Assembly (NCBI GenBank): GCA_041389885.1
Contig: JAWKRB010000015.1
Span: 62,001 to 126,000 of the forward strand
Source: JAWKRB01 sp041389885
Lineage (GTDB): Bacteria; Myxococcota_A; Polyangia; Polyangiales; Ga0077539
DNA length: 64,000 nt
Reading direction: 5' to 3'
Shown here: in pieces, positions 51,239 through 63,466 of the stretch
How the letters are laid out: the number at the start of each line of letters is the position of its first letter
How positions within the stretch are numbered: the stretch's first letter is position 1
Position numbers and translations under genes: made by a program
Notes under the pieces: model-generated
The model's input: the letters and a program-made list of their open reading frames with translations, nothing else
What the model was told of the DNA's origin: nothing
The model's database searches: none

Positions 51239-51917
<679 letters not shown>

Positions 51918-51921
<4 letters not shown>

Positions 51922-52682
51922 GCCGCGCGCTCCTCGCCGCGCTCGCGGTGCTGGGCTGCCGCCGCGCGCCGCCGGTGCCCAGGGCCGACCGCAGCGACCG
52001 CGCGATCCCGACGCTGCGCGCGCCGCGGGTGCCCGACGCGGAGATCACGGTGGACGGGCGCCTGAGCGAGGGCGCCTGGTCCCGCGCGGGGCGCACGATG
52101 GGATTCGTGCACCCCGGCACCGGCGCGTGGGTCTCGTCGTCGAAGGTGCAGGCCGAGGCGTGGGTGCTCTGGAGCGACGCGCGGCTCATCATCGCCGCGA
52201 GGGTGTGGGACCCGTCGCCCGCCCGCGCCTTCTCGCGCGAGGCCGAAGACCCGCACGTGTGGGAGCGGGAGACCGGCTTCGAGGTGATGCTCCAGCCCGG
52301 CGACCCCGGCGACAACGAGCGGTACTTCGAGCTCCAGGTGGGCGCCAGCGGCGCGCTCTGGGCCACGCGCTTCGACAACTACAACCGCCCCGTCACCCGC
52401 GACGCGTCGGGCGCCCTGCGCTTCGGGCACCAGGACTGGTCGCCCCGCCTCGAGCGCGCGGTGCGCGTCGAGGGCGGGTGCGTGGTGGTCGAGATGGCCC
52501 TGCGGTGGAGCGATTTGCAGAGCACCCGGGCGATGATCCCGCCCCGCGACGGCGACGTCTGGCGCGTGAATTTCTACAGCTTTCGAGACGGGCAGCGCGA
52601 CAGCCTCGCGTGGTCACCCATCCTGGGAGAGGGGAACTTTCACCGCGCCTCCCGCTGGGGGCGCGTGACCTTCGCGCGCTGA
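51918..52682 (+). CDS. CBM9-like carbohydrate-binding lipoprotein
   Basis: GTG start, a very short lipoprotein signal (VSRALLAALAVLGC) and a domain of about 210 residues matching the CBM9-like family: PDAEITVDGRLSEGAWSRAG, VQAEAWVLWSDARLIIAARV, WERETGFEVMLQPGD, YFELQVGASGALWATRFDNY and VVVEMALRWSDLQ. CBM9-like domains bind sugar ends or act as a lectin-like module; here the domain stands alone on the cell surface or in the periplasm. Its link with PQQ synthesis is not evident beyond operon position. Confidence 0.82.
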
Positions 52683-52776
52683 GGCGCGGGTCGATCGACC
52701 TGAAAAATCCGGAGAAACCGCTTGTCGCCGCGGCGCCGTGTGCGCTTCAATGCCCCGGCGAGGAGGAACGTTCGGG

Positions 52777-53442
52777 ATGCCAGTGGTCACCGCAGAGTGT
52801 CACGCCGCGCGGTTGCTGAGCGGCGAAGCCGTGCTCGCCGCGGCGGTCGGCCTCGACACGCGTCCGATCGCCGCGAAGCTCGCGCAGTTTCGCAAGGCGC
52901 ACTCGAGCCTCTCCAAGGCCAGCGCGGCCCTCGCCACGGCCGAGCAACGGCTCGTCGACGCGCAGCGCGACGTGGCCGACTTCGACAACGACCAGGACGC
53001 CGCCGTGGGCGCCCTCGCCGCCTCCCTCGTCACCGTCGGTCAGCCGCGCCTCAACCCCTTTCGCAAGCTCTCGAAGTACGCGCCGGGGCGCATGCAGCAG
53101 ATCGGCTACGCCGCGGAGGCCAGGGCGCTCCTCGAGCTCACCGCGCGGGCCCGCAAGCTCGACGGGCTGAACAACGAGGTGCAGGCCGCCGCCCGCGAGG
53201 CCGAGCGCTGCGCCCGCGCGCTCCTCGCCGCCGTCGCCGTCGCCGAGCACGTCGCCGAGCGCGCCGCCGCCGCCCGCGACCGTCGAGACGCCCTCTGCCA
53301 GCCCTGGGAGACCGCCCTCGCCGCCCTCCGCCGCGCGGTGCGCGCGCAGGAGCAGAACGGCGCCTCGGGGCTCTTCGACGCGCTGTTTCGCCCGGCGACG
53401 CGCCGCGCGAAGTCGGTCCCCCCCAAGCGCGCCGAGGCGTAG
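52777..53442 (+). CDS. Coiled-coil protein of unknown function
   Basis: A strong ribosome site AGGAGG lies 10 bases before the ATG. The roughly 221-residue product is Ala-rich and helical, with long coiled-coil stretches (AKLAQFRKAHSSLSKASAAL, ATAEQRLVDAQRDVADFDND, LNNEVQAAAREAERCARALL) and a basic C-terminus. There is no signal peptide or membrane helix, and I do not recognise a family. The 94 bases upstream contain a perfect 12-base palindrome GGTCGATCGACC (52689-52700). Confidence 0.7.
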   Translation: MPVVTAECHAARLLSGEAVLAAAVGLDTRPIAAKLAQFRKAHSSLSKASAALATAEQRLVDAQRDVADFDNDQDAAVGALAASLVTVGQPRLNPFRKLSKYAPGRMQQIGYAAEARALLELTARARKLDGLNNEVQAAAREAERCARALLAAVAVAEHVAERAAAARDRRDALCQPWETALAALRRAVRAQEQNGASGLFDALFRPATRRAKSVPPKRAEA

Positions 53443-53518
53443 CGCCCGCGCGTCGCCGCGGTGGCGCCCCGCGTGGCGCGCGACGCGCTGGCTGGCGCAG
53501 AGACCACCGCGGGGCGCC

Positions 53519-54013
53519 GTGACCAGCGCGGTCGCCACCGTAGACGCGCGTGAATTCATGGCTCGCCGCGGGCGGCATGACCCTCGCTTTGCCCCCTGGG
53601 CGATGCTCACCGACGCGCCGCTTCGCACCGCCCACCTCGCCGCCCGCGGCGCCTCGGTGGGGATCGTCGCGACCCTGGTCGACCTCGGGCTCCTCGCGCT
53701 GCTGCTGCACGTCGCCGGGCTCCCGCTGCGCGTGGCGAGCCCCGCGGCGCTCCTCGCGGGCGTCGCGTGCCAGTTCGTCGGGAGCCGCTCGTTCACGTTC
53801 CGCGCGAGGGGCCGCGCGCTCCCGCAGGCGCTGGGCTTCGCGGCGGTGGAGGCCCTCTCCTTCGCGGCCAACGTGGCGCTCACCGAGCTCGCGTCGACGT
53901 CGCTGCACCTGCCGGCGACGGCGGTGCGCGTGCCCGTGACGTCGCTCGTGTATTTCGGGCTGTCTCTGCCGCTGTGGTCCCGTGTCTTTCGCGACGAGGA
54001 GAGCGTGACATGA
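53519..54013 (+). CDS. GtrA-like membrane protein
   Basis: This 164-residue protein has four membrane helices after a basic N-terminus. It shows the GtrA pattern GIVATLVDLGLLALLLHVAG, ACQFVGSRSFTFRARGR with the conserved F-x-x-x-R-x-F-T-F, and FGLSLPLWSRVFRD at the end. GtrA-type proteins take part in moving lipid-linked sugars across the membrane or in polyisoprenoid glycosylation. It overlaps the start of the glycosyltransferase gene by ATGA, so the two probably work together. Confidence 0.85.
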   Translation: MTSAVATVDAREFMARRGRHDPRFAPWAMLTDAPLRTAHLAARGASVGIVATLVDLGLLALLLHVAGLPLRVASPAALLAGVACQFVGSRSFTFRARGRALPQALGFAAVEALSFAANVALTELASTSLHLPATAVRVPVTSLVYFGLSLPLWSRVFRDEESVT

Positions 54014-55134
54014 CCGAGCTGATGACCCACCTCGCGCTCGCCCTCGGCGCGCTCACCCTCGCGTGGACCGCGCTGGGCCTCGCGGCCCTCCGCCGGGTCA
54101 CGCGCCCCGCGCCCGAGTCGGGCGAGCGCCCGCCCGCGGTGAGCGTGCTCAAGCCCCTCGCCGGCGCCGACGCGCGCCTCGCCGACAACCTCCGCAGCTT
54201 CTTTCAGCAGGACCACCCCGAGTTCGAGCTGCTCTTCGCCTGCGAAGACCCCCGCGACCCCGCCGTCGCCGTGGTCGAGGCCCTCATCGCCGCGCACCCC
54301 GGCGTGCGCGCGCGCGTGGTGATCCACGAGGGCCCCCGCGGGGGAAACCCCAAGGTGCGAAACCTCCGGGGGATCATCGACCTCGCCGCGCACGACCTGG
54401 TCCTCGTGAGCGACAGCAACGTGCGCGCGCCGCGGGGATACCTCCGCGAGGCCGCGGGCCACTGGGGCGGCGACGTCGGGCTGGTCACCCACCTCTTCGT
54501 CGGCGTGCCCGACCCCCACGGGCCCGTCGCGGCCTGGGTCGAGGCGCTGCTCCTCGCCGACTTCTGCGCGCCCGGCGCCGCGCTGCCCACCGTGCTCGGC
54601 CACGCCGCGGTCATCGGCAAGTCGATGCTCTTCTCCCGCAGCGAGCTGGCCTCCTTCGGGGGACTCGAGCGGGTCGCCGACGTCATGGCCGAAGACTACG
54701 TGCTGGGCCGGATCTTTCAGCTCCGCGGCCGGAGGGTGAAGCTCGCGACCACCGTGATCGAGAACACCCTGGGCGACGTCACCTGGCGCGCGCTCTTCGA
54801 CCGGCACCTGCGCTGGTCGATGCTGCGACTCAGGCTGCACCCGCACATGTGGTTCCTCGAGCCGTGCACGAGCCCCCTGGTCGCCGCCGCGGCGCTCGGG
54901 CTCACCCTCGGGCCCTGGGGCTTCGCGGCGGGCGCGGCGCTCATGCTCGCCCGCGACCTCGCGGCCTGGAGCCTCTTGCGAGGCGGCCGCTGCGTGTGGG
55001 CGCCGCTGACCCTCGGGGTCCTCCGCGAGCTCTTGATGATCGCCGTCTGGATCGTCACCCCCTGGAAGCGCCACGTGCGCTGGCGCGGCCACAAGATGCG
55101 CCTCGAGAGCGGCACGCTGCTCTACGACGCCTGA
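54010..55134 (+). CDS. Ceramide glucosyltransferase-like (GT21) glycosyltransferase
   Basis: The 374-residue protein has an N-terminal helix, then PAVSVLKPLAGADARLADNL, FELLFACEDPRDPAVAVVEA, NPKVRNLRGIIDLAAHDLVL, VSDSNVRAPRGYLREA, the catalytic MAEDYVLGRIFQLRGRRVKL and RHLRWSMLRLRLHP. The D1-D2-D3-(Q/R)xxRW arrangement is that of ceramide glucosyltransferases and the related hopanoid enzyme HpnI. Two or more C-terminal helices follow. It should add a sugar to a lipid at the membrane. A sphingolipid or hopanoid acceptor is inferred from the family; Myxococcota are known to make sphingolipids. Confidence 0.85.
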   Translation: MTELMTHLALALGALTLAWTALGLAALRRVTRPAPESGERPPAVSVLKPLAGADARLADNLRSFFQQDHPEFELLFACEDPRDPAVAVVEALIAAHPGVRARVVIHEGPRGGNPKVRNLRGIIDLAAHDLVLVSDSNVRAPRGYLREAAGHWGGDVGLVTHLFVGVPDPHGPVAAWVEALLLADFCAPGAALPTVLGHAAVIGKSMLFSRSELASFGGLERVADVMAEDYVLGRIFQLRGRRVKLATTVIENTLGDVTWRALFDRHLRWSMLRLRLHPHMWFLEPCTSPLVAAAALGLTLGPWGFAAGAALMLARDLAAWSLLRGGRCVWAPLTLGVLRELLMIAVWIVTPWKRHVRWRGHKMRLESGTLLYDA

Positions 55135-55259
55135 GGGCCGCTCGAGTCATCCCTCTCGTCGTGGGTATCGCCGGTCGACTTCGCCGCGCCGCGGTGACTC
55201 ACCGCCCACGGAGCGCGGCTTCGTCGTCGCTCCTCGCATGGCTCGCCGCGCCGGCTCGG

Positions 55260-55284
55260 TCAGGGACGGATCGACCGACCCTGA
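55260..55284. terminator. Inverted repeat between convergent genes
   Basis: TCAGGG-A-CGG, loop ATCGA, CCG-A-CCCTGA: nine base pairs with one mismatch. It lies between the glycosyltransferase gene and the end of the convergent kinase gene, where a bidirectional terminator is expected. There is no T-run. Confidence 0.4.
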
Positions 55285-55288
55285 GCGC

Positions 55289-57835
<2,547 letters not shown>

Positions 57836-57974
57836 CCGTAACCCCGAAGAACGGGAGCGGGACCATACACCGCGTCGAACCCGCTCGCGCGTGAGCTTCG
57901 CACAGCCGCGCCGCGCTCACGAGCGCCACCGCGCGCGCAGGGGGCCGCTTCGGGTATGTTCCCGCGCCGCAGGA

Positions 57975-59132
57975 ATGGACCTATCCGATCGATCCGAGGT
58001 CGTGCTTCGCTTTCTTGAGAGCGTCGGGCGCAAGGCCGAGTCCGAATTCTACGTTCAGCTCTTTCGCCGCGAGCCGAAGGAGAGGTTCGCCGCGCTCTCC
58101 ATCGACGCGAACGTGGCCCGCCACGCCCTCGACGTCGTCGCGCTGCACCTGAAGTTCCTCGCCGCGCTGGGCCTGGCGCCGGTGGTGCTCCTGGGCCTCT
58201 TCGAGCCCACCGACGCCCCCGAGCACGCGGGACGTCTCGTGCGACGTCTCCGCCGCGACGGCGTGCGCGCCGAGCCCATTGCCCCGTCTTCCCTCGACGC
58301 GCTCCCCGCGGCGCTCACCGAGGCGTGCCGGGGCGGGGTGATCCCCGTGGTGGCCTTCGGCGCCGAGCAGGGCGACGGCATTGACGCGCGCTTCGACGCC
58401 CTCGCCGGGGTCATCGCCGCGCTGGGCACGCCCAAGCTCATCTTTCTCCACCGCCCCGGAGGCCTGCGTCAGCGCGACGTGCTCGTGCCCCTGGTGAACA
58501 TCGGCGTCGACGCCGCGGCCCTCCTCGCGTCGCGCGAATTGAGCCGCAAGGAGCGCGCGATCGTGGTGCAGGGCTCGCGGCTCATCGAGGCCGTGGCGCA
58601 CAAGCTCACCGTGACCGTGGCCTCGCCGCTCAACCTCCTGCGCGAGCTCTTCACGGTGAAGGGCGCGGGCACGCTCCTGCGCCGCGGCGCGCGCGTCCAG
58701 CGCTTCGAGCGCTACGGCGACGTCGACCTCGCGCGCCTCGAGGCGCTCATCGCCAGCAGCTTCGGCCGCAGCCCGTCGCCGGACTTCTTCGAGCGCCCGG
58801 TGCAGCGGATCTACCTCGAGGAGGACTACCGCGGCTGCGCGATCCTCGCCGAGGCTCCCTGGGGCGCGTACCTCACGAAGTTCGCCACCGACCGCGAGGC
58901 TCGGGGCGAGGGCATCGCCCGGGACCTCTGGCAGGTCTTTCGCGAGGAGCACCGCGCCGTGTTCTGGCGGGCGCGCCCGAGCAACCCCATCAACGAGTGG
59001 TACACCAAGCTCTCCGACGGGCTCGTGAAGACCTCGGGGTGGTGGGTCTTCTGGGTGGGCATCGCCGTCGAGCACATCCCCGCGGTGATCGCCTGGACCC
59101 TCGCGCAGCCCGAAGACATCCCGCCGCCCTGA
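57975..59132 (+). CDS. Animal/vertebrate-type N-acetylglutamate synthase
   Basis: The protein of about 385 residues joins an amino-acid-kinase-like domain to a GNAT domain. The kinase-like part includes LKFLAALGLAPVVLLGLFE, LIFLHRPGGLRQRD, AAALLASRELSRKERAIVVQ and KLTVTVASPLNLLRELFTVK. The acetyltransferase end, from about residue 270, is RIYLEEDYRGCAILAEAPWG, AYLTKFATDREARGEGIARD and WRARPSNPINEWYTKLSDG. This last block (S-N-P-x-N-x-W-Y) is the mark of the NAT domain of animal-type NAGS and bifunctional NAGS/K. It makes N-acetylglutamate, the first step of arginine synthesis. The kinase lacks a clear nucleotide-binding GG-G motif, so it is probably regulatory. The start is at ATG after AGGA. 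Confidence 0.82.
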   Translation: MDLSDRSEVVLRFLESVGRKAESEFYVQLFRREPKERFAALSIDANVARHALDVVALHLKFLAALGLAPVVLLGLFEPTDAPEHAGRLVRRLRRDGVRAEPIAPSSLDALPAALTEACRGGVIPVVAFGAEQGDGIDARFDALAGVIAALGTPKLIFLHRPGGLRQRDVLVPLVNIGVDAAALLASRELSRKERAIVVQGSRLIEAVAHKLTVTVASPLNLLRELFTVKGAGTLLRRGARVQRFERYGDVDLARLEALIASSFGRSPSPDFFERPVQRIYLEEDYRGCAILAEAPWGAYLTKFATDREARGEGIARDLWQVFREEHRAVFWRARPSNPINEWYTKLSDGLVKTSGWWVFWVGIAVEHIPAVIAWTLAQPEDIPPP

Positions 59133-59139
59133 CGCGCGC

Positions 59140-60354
59140 TCAGAGCCGGTGCACGAAGAGCCCGCTCCGGAGCTTGGGCTCGAACCAGGTGCTCTTGGGC
59201 GGCATGATCCTCCCGGCGTCGCTGACGGCGAGCACGTCGCTCATGCGCGTGGGGTGCAGCGCGATCGCGAGGGACCACCCCTCGTCGCGCACCCGCGCCT
59301 CGAGGGCGCCGAGGCCGCGAACGCCGCCGACGAAGTCCACGTCCGGGTCCTTGCGGGGATCGGTGATCCCGAAGACCGGCGCGAGGAGCAGGTCCTGGCA
59401 GAGCTGCGCGTCGAGGGAGGCCACGGGGTCGCTGGGGTCGAAGCTCCCCGCGCGCACCGCGAGGCGGTGCCACGCGCCGCCGACGAAGGCGTGAAACACC
59501 CCGGGGGACTCGGGCACCGTGGCGCTCCCGGGGGTCACGTCGAAGCGCGCCCGCAGCGCCGCGAGGATCTCCTCCGGCGAGCGCCCCGCGCGGTCTCGCA
59601 CCACGCGGTTGTACGGCAGGATCTGGAGCTGATCGTGCGGGAACACCACGGCGAGGAACACGTCGTGCTCCCCCGGCGCGCTCCCCCGCGCGGCGTGGAG
59701 CCGTGACGCCGCGGCGCTGCGGTGGTGCCCGTCGGCGACGTACAGCGCGGGCACCTCGCGAAACCGCGCCGAGAGGGCCTCGGCGTCGCCCTCCGAGAGC
59801 ACCCACAGCGCGTGCTGCACCCCGTCCGCCGAGGTGAAATCGTAGACCGGCGCGGCCCGCGTGGCCTCGCGCACCGCGGCGTCGATCGCGGCGTCGGCGC
59901 GGTACGCGAGGAACACCGGCTCGTCGTGGGCGTCGAGGGCGTCGATGTGCCGCGCGCGGTCGTCCTCGTTGTCGGCGCGGGTGCGCTCGTGCTTGCGAAT
60001 GAGGTCGCCGTCGTACTCCGCCACCGAGACGCAGCCGACCACGCCCACCTGCGCGTGGTCGCCCATCACCTGGCGGTAGAGGTAGAGCGAGGGCCGCGCG
60101 TCGGCGACCAGGGAGCCCTCGGCGATGAGCCGCGCGAGGCTCACGGCCCCCTGGGCGTACACGGCGTCGCTGTGCTCGTCGACGCCCTCGGGGAGGTCGA
60201 TCTCGGGCCGCGAAACATGCAGAAAGCTCACGGGGTCATCGCCCGCGAGACGTCGCGCCTCGGCGGTGTTGATCACGTCGTAGGGGGGCGAGGCCACGCG
60301 CGCGGCGATGGCAGCGGGAGGGCGCAGGGCGCAGAAGGGACGCAGCAGCGACAT
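59140..60354 (-). CDS. DUF1015-family protein
   Basis: The roughly 404-residue protein opens with LRPFCALRPPAAIAARVASP then PYDVINTAEARRLA and SFLHVSRPEIDLP. It has DLIRKHERTRADNEDDRARH in the centre and YVADGHHRSAAASRLHAARG and QLQILPYNRVVRD further on. These are the conserved blocks of DUF1015, a cytosolic family often found near serine and phosphoglycerate metabolism genes. The H-E-x-T and G-H-H-R motifs suggest an active enzyme with a nucleotide or phosphate ligand, but the reaction is not known to me. It is convergent with the NAGS gene, 7 bases away. Confidence 0.85.
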   Translation of the reverse strand: MSLLRPFCALRPPAAIAARVASPPYDVINTAEARRLAGDDPVSFLHVSRPEIDLPEGVDEHSDAVYAQGAVSLARLIAEGSLVADARPSLYLYRQVMGDHAQVGVVGCVSVAEYDGDLIRKHERTRADNEDDRARHIDALDAHDEPVFLAYRADAAIDAAVREATRAAPVYDFTSADGVQHALWVLSEGDAEALSARFREVPALYVADGHHRSAAASRLHAARGSAPGEHDVFLAVVFPHDQLQILPYNRVVRDRAGRSPEEILAALRARFDVTPGSATVPESPGVFHAFVGGAWHRLAVRAGSFDPSDPVASLDAQLCQDLLLAPVFGITDPRKDPDVDFVGGVRGLGALEARVRDEGWSLAIALHPTRMSDVLAVSDAGRIMPPKSTWFEPKLRSGLFVHRL

Positions 60355-60413
60355 GGCGCCGGGTGTTACCACGCCTCGGCCCCGGCGCCGCCGCGGGGTG
60401 ATACCGTCGCGCG

Positions 60414-60650
60414 ATGCGAGGGATGCTGTTCGCGACGGTTCTTCTCCTGGGGTGCCCCGGCCGGCGGCGAGAGCCCGAGCACACGACGGCCCGGCAGAGC
60501 CTGAACCTCGGCGCCACCGCCGCGAGCCCCGAGGTGCACATCAACCCCCAGGGAGACGCCGGCGCGCTGCAGATCCAGATCGGCAACGTCAACGCGCGGC
60601 TCCCCGGAGAGGACGAGCGCGCGCGGCAGGCCGATCCAGAGGCCCGCTGA
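60414..60650 (+). CDS. Small lipoprotein
   Basis: A 78-residue product with a compact lipoprotein signal (MRGMLFATVLLLGC) and a short polar mature part containing NPQGDAGALQIQIGNVNARL. A possible -10 (GATACC) lies about 14 bases before the ATG. No family is recognised. It is divergent from the DUF1015 gene. Confidence 0.65.
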   Translation: MRGMLFATVLLLGCPGRRREPEHTTARQSLNLGATAASPEVHINPQGDAGALQIQIGNVNARLPGEDERARQADPEAR

Positions 60651-61036
60651 CCCGCGCCCCGCGCGACGCCAACGCCCCGACCGACGAACCGCCGTCGGGA
60701 ATAATCCCCTCGATCCCTCGGGTTTCGCCCGCGTTCACCCCCGTGGTCCCGCTCCCCGTCGCTGCCCCTCGGCGCGTCTCGCGCACGGCTGCGCCTGCGG
60801 GTCTTGACGGATCGGGGTGCGTGGATAGGTTGCGCGCCCATCGCAGGTTGACCCCCTACGTCGCGCTCGCCCGGCGCACCCTGAAACGCTCCGCCGTTGA
60901 CGCTGGGCGGGGCGGTGCGCTGGGTGGGGTGACGCGGCGGTCAGGCGACGCGGAGAGCGATCCCGCGGCGCCGGAGGGTCCGTCTGCGGCGACGGTTTCA
61001 AGCAACACCTCGGGTTTCGAGGAGGAGAGCGGAGTC
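60651..61036. other. Long leader/promoter region before dnaK
   Basis: These 386 bases contain no convincing gene. They carry a promoter-like pair at 60804-60831 and end in GGAGGAGAG before the dnaK ATG. The untranslated leader would be about 200 bases, long enough to hold regulatory structure; no CIRCE element (TTAGCACTC inverted repeat) was seen. Confidence 0.5.
60804..60831 (+). promoter_or_regulatory. Promoter candidate upstream of dnaK
   Basis: TTGACG, 16 bases, TAGGTT. Each differs by one or two bases from the sigma-70 boxes. It does not match the heat-shock sigma-32 pattern (CTTGAA with CCCCAT). Confidence 0.4.
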
Positions 61037-62935
61037 ATGGGAAAGATCATCGGGATCGATCTGGGCACAACGAACAGCGTTGTGGCCGTGATGCAGGGCC
61101 GCGACGTCGACGTGATCGTGAACGAGGAGGGATCCCGCATCACGCCGTCGGTGGTCGCCTGGGACAACAACAACGAGATCCTCGTCGGCCAGGTCGCCAA
61201 GCGCCAGGGGATCACCAACCCCGAGAACACCATCTTCTCGTCGAAGCGCTTCATCGGCCGCAAGGCCTCTGAGGTCCGCGACGAGGCGTCGCGGGTGCCC
61301 TTCAAGGTCTCCCCGGCGAGCAACGGCGACGCGGCCATCGAGGTGCGCGGGCGCTCCATGGCGCCGCCCGAGATCTCGGCGCACGTGCTCCGCAAGCTGA
61401 AGCAGGCCGCGGAGGCCTACCTCGGCGAGACCGTCACCGACGCGGTGATCACCGTCCCCGCGTACTTCAACGACAGCCAGCGCCAGGCCACCAAGGACGC
61501 GGGCAAGATCGCCGGGCTCAACGTCCGCCGGATCATCAACGAGCCCACCGCGGCGGCCCTCGCCTACGGCCTCGACAAGAAGAAGGACGAGCTCATCGCC
61601 GTGTACGACTTCGGCGGCGGCACCTTCGACATCTCGATCCTCGAGGTGAGCGAGAACCTCGTCGAGGTGAAGAGCACCAACGGCGACACGCACCTCGGCG
61701 GCGACGACGTCGACCAGACCATCATGGAGTTCCTCATCACCGAGTTCCGCAAGGAGCAGGGGATCGACCTGGGCAAGGACAAGATGGCCCTGCAGCGCCT
61801 CCGCGACGCCGCGGAGAAGGCCAAGATCGAGCTCTCGGCGATGCAGGAGACCACCATCAACCTCCCGTACATCGCCGCGGCCGGGCAGACCCCGCTGCAC
61901 ATGAACATCCGCCTCACCCGCGCCAAGCTCGAGCAGATGATCGAGCCCCTCGTCGAGCGCTCCCTCGCGGCCTGCCGCAACGCGCTCAAGGACGCGGGCA
62001 AGAGCCCGAACGACATCAACGAGGTCGTGCTCGTCGGCGGCTCCACCCGCATCCCGCTGGTGCAGAAGCGCGTGAAGGACTACTTCGGCAAGGAGCCGAA
62101 CAAGACCGTCAACCCCGACGAGGTCGTGGCCATCGGCGCCGCGGTGCAGGGCGCGATCCTCGGCGGCGAGGTCAAGGACATGCTCCTCCTCGACGTGACC
62201 CCGCTCTCGCTGGGCGTCGAGACCCAGGGCGGCGTGTTCACCGCGCTGATCCCGCGCAACACGGCGATCCCGACCTCGAAGAGCGAGACCTTCTCCACCG
62301 CGAGCGACAACCAGCCGCAGGTCGAGGTCCACGTGCTCCAGGGCGAGCGCCAGCTCGCGAGGGACAACAAGACCCTCGGCAAGTTCGTCCTCGACGGCAT
62401 CCCCCTGGCCCCCCGGGGCATGCCCAAGATCAAGGTCAGCTTCGACATCGACGCCAACGGCATCATCTCCGTGACGGCGAAGGACGAGGCCACCGGGCGC
62501 AACCAGAAGATCACCATCACCGCGGGCTCGGGCCTCTCGAAGGAAGAGGTCGAGCGCCTGGTGCGCGAGGCCGCCTCCCACGAGGAGGAGGACAAGAAGA
62601 ACCGCGAGGAGGCCGAGGAGCGCAACAAGTGCGACTCCATGGCCTACCAGGTCGAGAAGATCCTCAAGGAGCACAAGGAGAAGCTCTCGGCCGACGACAT
62701 CGCCAAGCTCGAAGAGGTCGTGAAGGAGGCGCGCGCGGCCATCGACGGCCGCGACGCCGACGCGGTCCGCAGCGCCACGGCGAAGCTCGAGGCCGAGTCG
62801 CACCGCATCGCCGGCCTGCTCTACCAGGCCGCGCCGGGCGAGGGCGGCGAGGCCCCCGCGGGCGGCGCGAACCCCCAGGGCAACCAGGGCGGCCGCGACG
62901 ACGTGGTCGACGCCGAGTACGAAGAGTCCAAGTGA
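61037..62935 (+). CDS. dnaK: Chaperone DnaK (Hsp70)
   Basis: The 632-residue protein has the Hsp70 signatures IIGIDLGTTNSVVAVMQG, IINEPTAAALAYGLDKK, VYDFGGGTFDISILEVSE and VVLVGGSTRIPLVQKRVKDY. The substrate-binding domain contains DVTPLSLGVETQGGVFTALI and LGKFVLDGIPLAPRGMPKI, followed by the helical lid and the C-terminal DVVDAEYEE tail. It is full length with the usual ATPase residues. It refolds proteins with DnaJ and GrpE, neither of which is in the window. GGAGGAG lies just before the ATG. Confidence 0.98.
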   Translation: MGKIIGIDLGTTNSVVAVMQGRDVDVIVNEEGSRITPSVVAWDNNNEILVGQVAKRQGITNPENTIFSSKRFIGRKASEVRDEASRVPFKVSPASNGDAAIEVRGRSMAPPEISAHVLRKLKQAAEAYLGETVTDAVITVPAYFNDSQRQATKDAGKIAGLNVRRIINEPTAAALAYGLDKKKDELIAVYDFGGGTFDISILEVSENLVEVKSTNGDTHLGGDDVDQTIMEFLITEFRKEQGIDLGKDKMALQRLRDAAEKAKIELSAMQETTINLPYIAAAGQTPLHMNIRLTRAKLEQMIEPLVERSLAACRNALKDAGKSPNDINEVVLVGGSTRIPLVQKRVKDYFGKEPNKTVNPDEVVAIGAAVQGAILGGEVKDMLLLDVTPLSLGVETQGGVFTALIPRNTAIPTSKSETFSTASDNQPQVEVHVLQGERQLARDNKTLGKFVLDGIPLAPRGMPKIKVSFDIDANGIISVTAKDEATGRNQKITITAGSGLSKEEVERLVREAASHEEEDKKNREEAEERNKCDSMAYQVEKILKEHKEKLSADDIAKLEEVVKEARAAIDGRDADAVRSATAKLEAESHRIAGLLYQAAPGEGGEAPAGGANPQGNQGGRDDVVDAEYEESK

Positions 62936-63022
62936 CCGATCTCGCGGCGGCGCAGGGGGTTGCGTGACCCCCTGGCGCCCCGCGCCGTTGCGCGAGGCCC
63001 CCGCATCGGGGACTCTCGCGCC

Positions 63023-63463
63023 ATGAGCCTCCCGCGCAAGTGGGTGATCCTCCCCCTCATCGCCATCTCGGGCCCGCTCTCCCTGGGCGTCGAGACCGCC
63101 CTGCGCCTGGCGCTGTTCACCCCCGACATGCGGTACCTCCGCTCGCTCACGGCGCCCACGCTCACGCCCATCGCCTGGGGCCTCGCGGCCCTCACGGCCC
63201 TCGGGGGCCTCGCGGCGGTTCGGGTGCAGCGGGGGTGGTACCGGCGTCGCCTCGCGAAGATCCCCGAGGCCGAGCGCAGCGACGACGCGAAGGCCCGCGC
63301 GGCCTTCGAGGCGCTCTACGTCGCCACGTCGGTGCCGCAGATCCCGGCGCTGGTGGTGACGCTGCTGTTCACCGCGGGCTCGTCGCTCGCGCCGGTCGCG
63401 ACGGCCCTGGGGGTGTCGGCCGTCGCGGTGCTCGCGCAGGGGTGGGTGGAGCTGGAGCCGTAG
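63023..63463 (+). CDS. Membrane protein of unknown function
   Basis: This 146-residue protein has four hydrophobic segments (KWVILPLIAISGPLSLGVE, PIAWGLAALTALGGLAAV, VPQIPALVVTLLFTAGSSL, VATALGVSAVAVLAQGWVEL) and a charged loop RRRLAKIPEAERSDDAKARA. No family is recognised. The ATG was preferred to a GTG 63 bases upstream because the protein then starts just before the first helix. Confidence 0.7.
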   Translation: MSLPRKWVILPLIAISGPLSLGVETALRLALFTPDMRYLRSLTAPTLTPIAWGLAALTALGGLAAVRVQRGWYRRRLAKIPEAERSDDAKARAAFEALYVATSVPQIPALVVTLLFTAGSSLAPVATALGVSAVAVLAQGWVELEP

Positions 63464-63466
63464 CGC

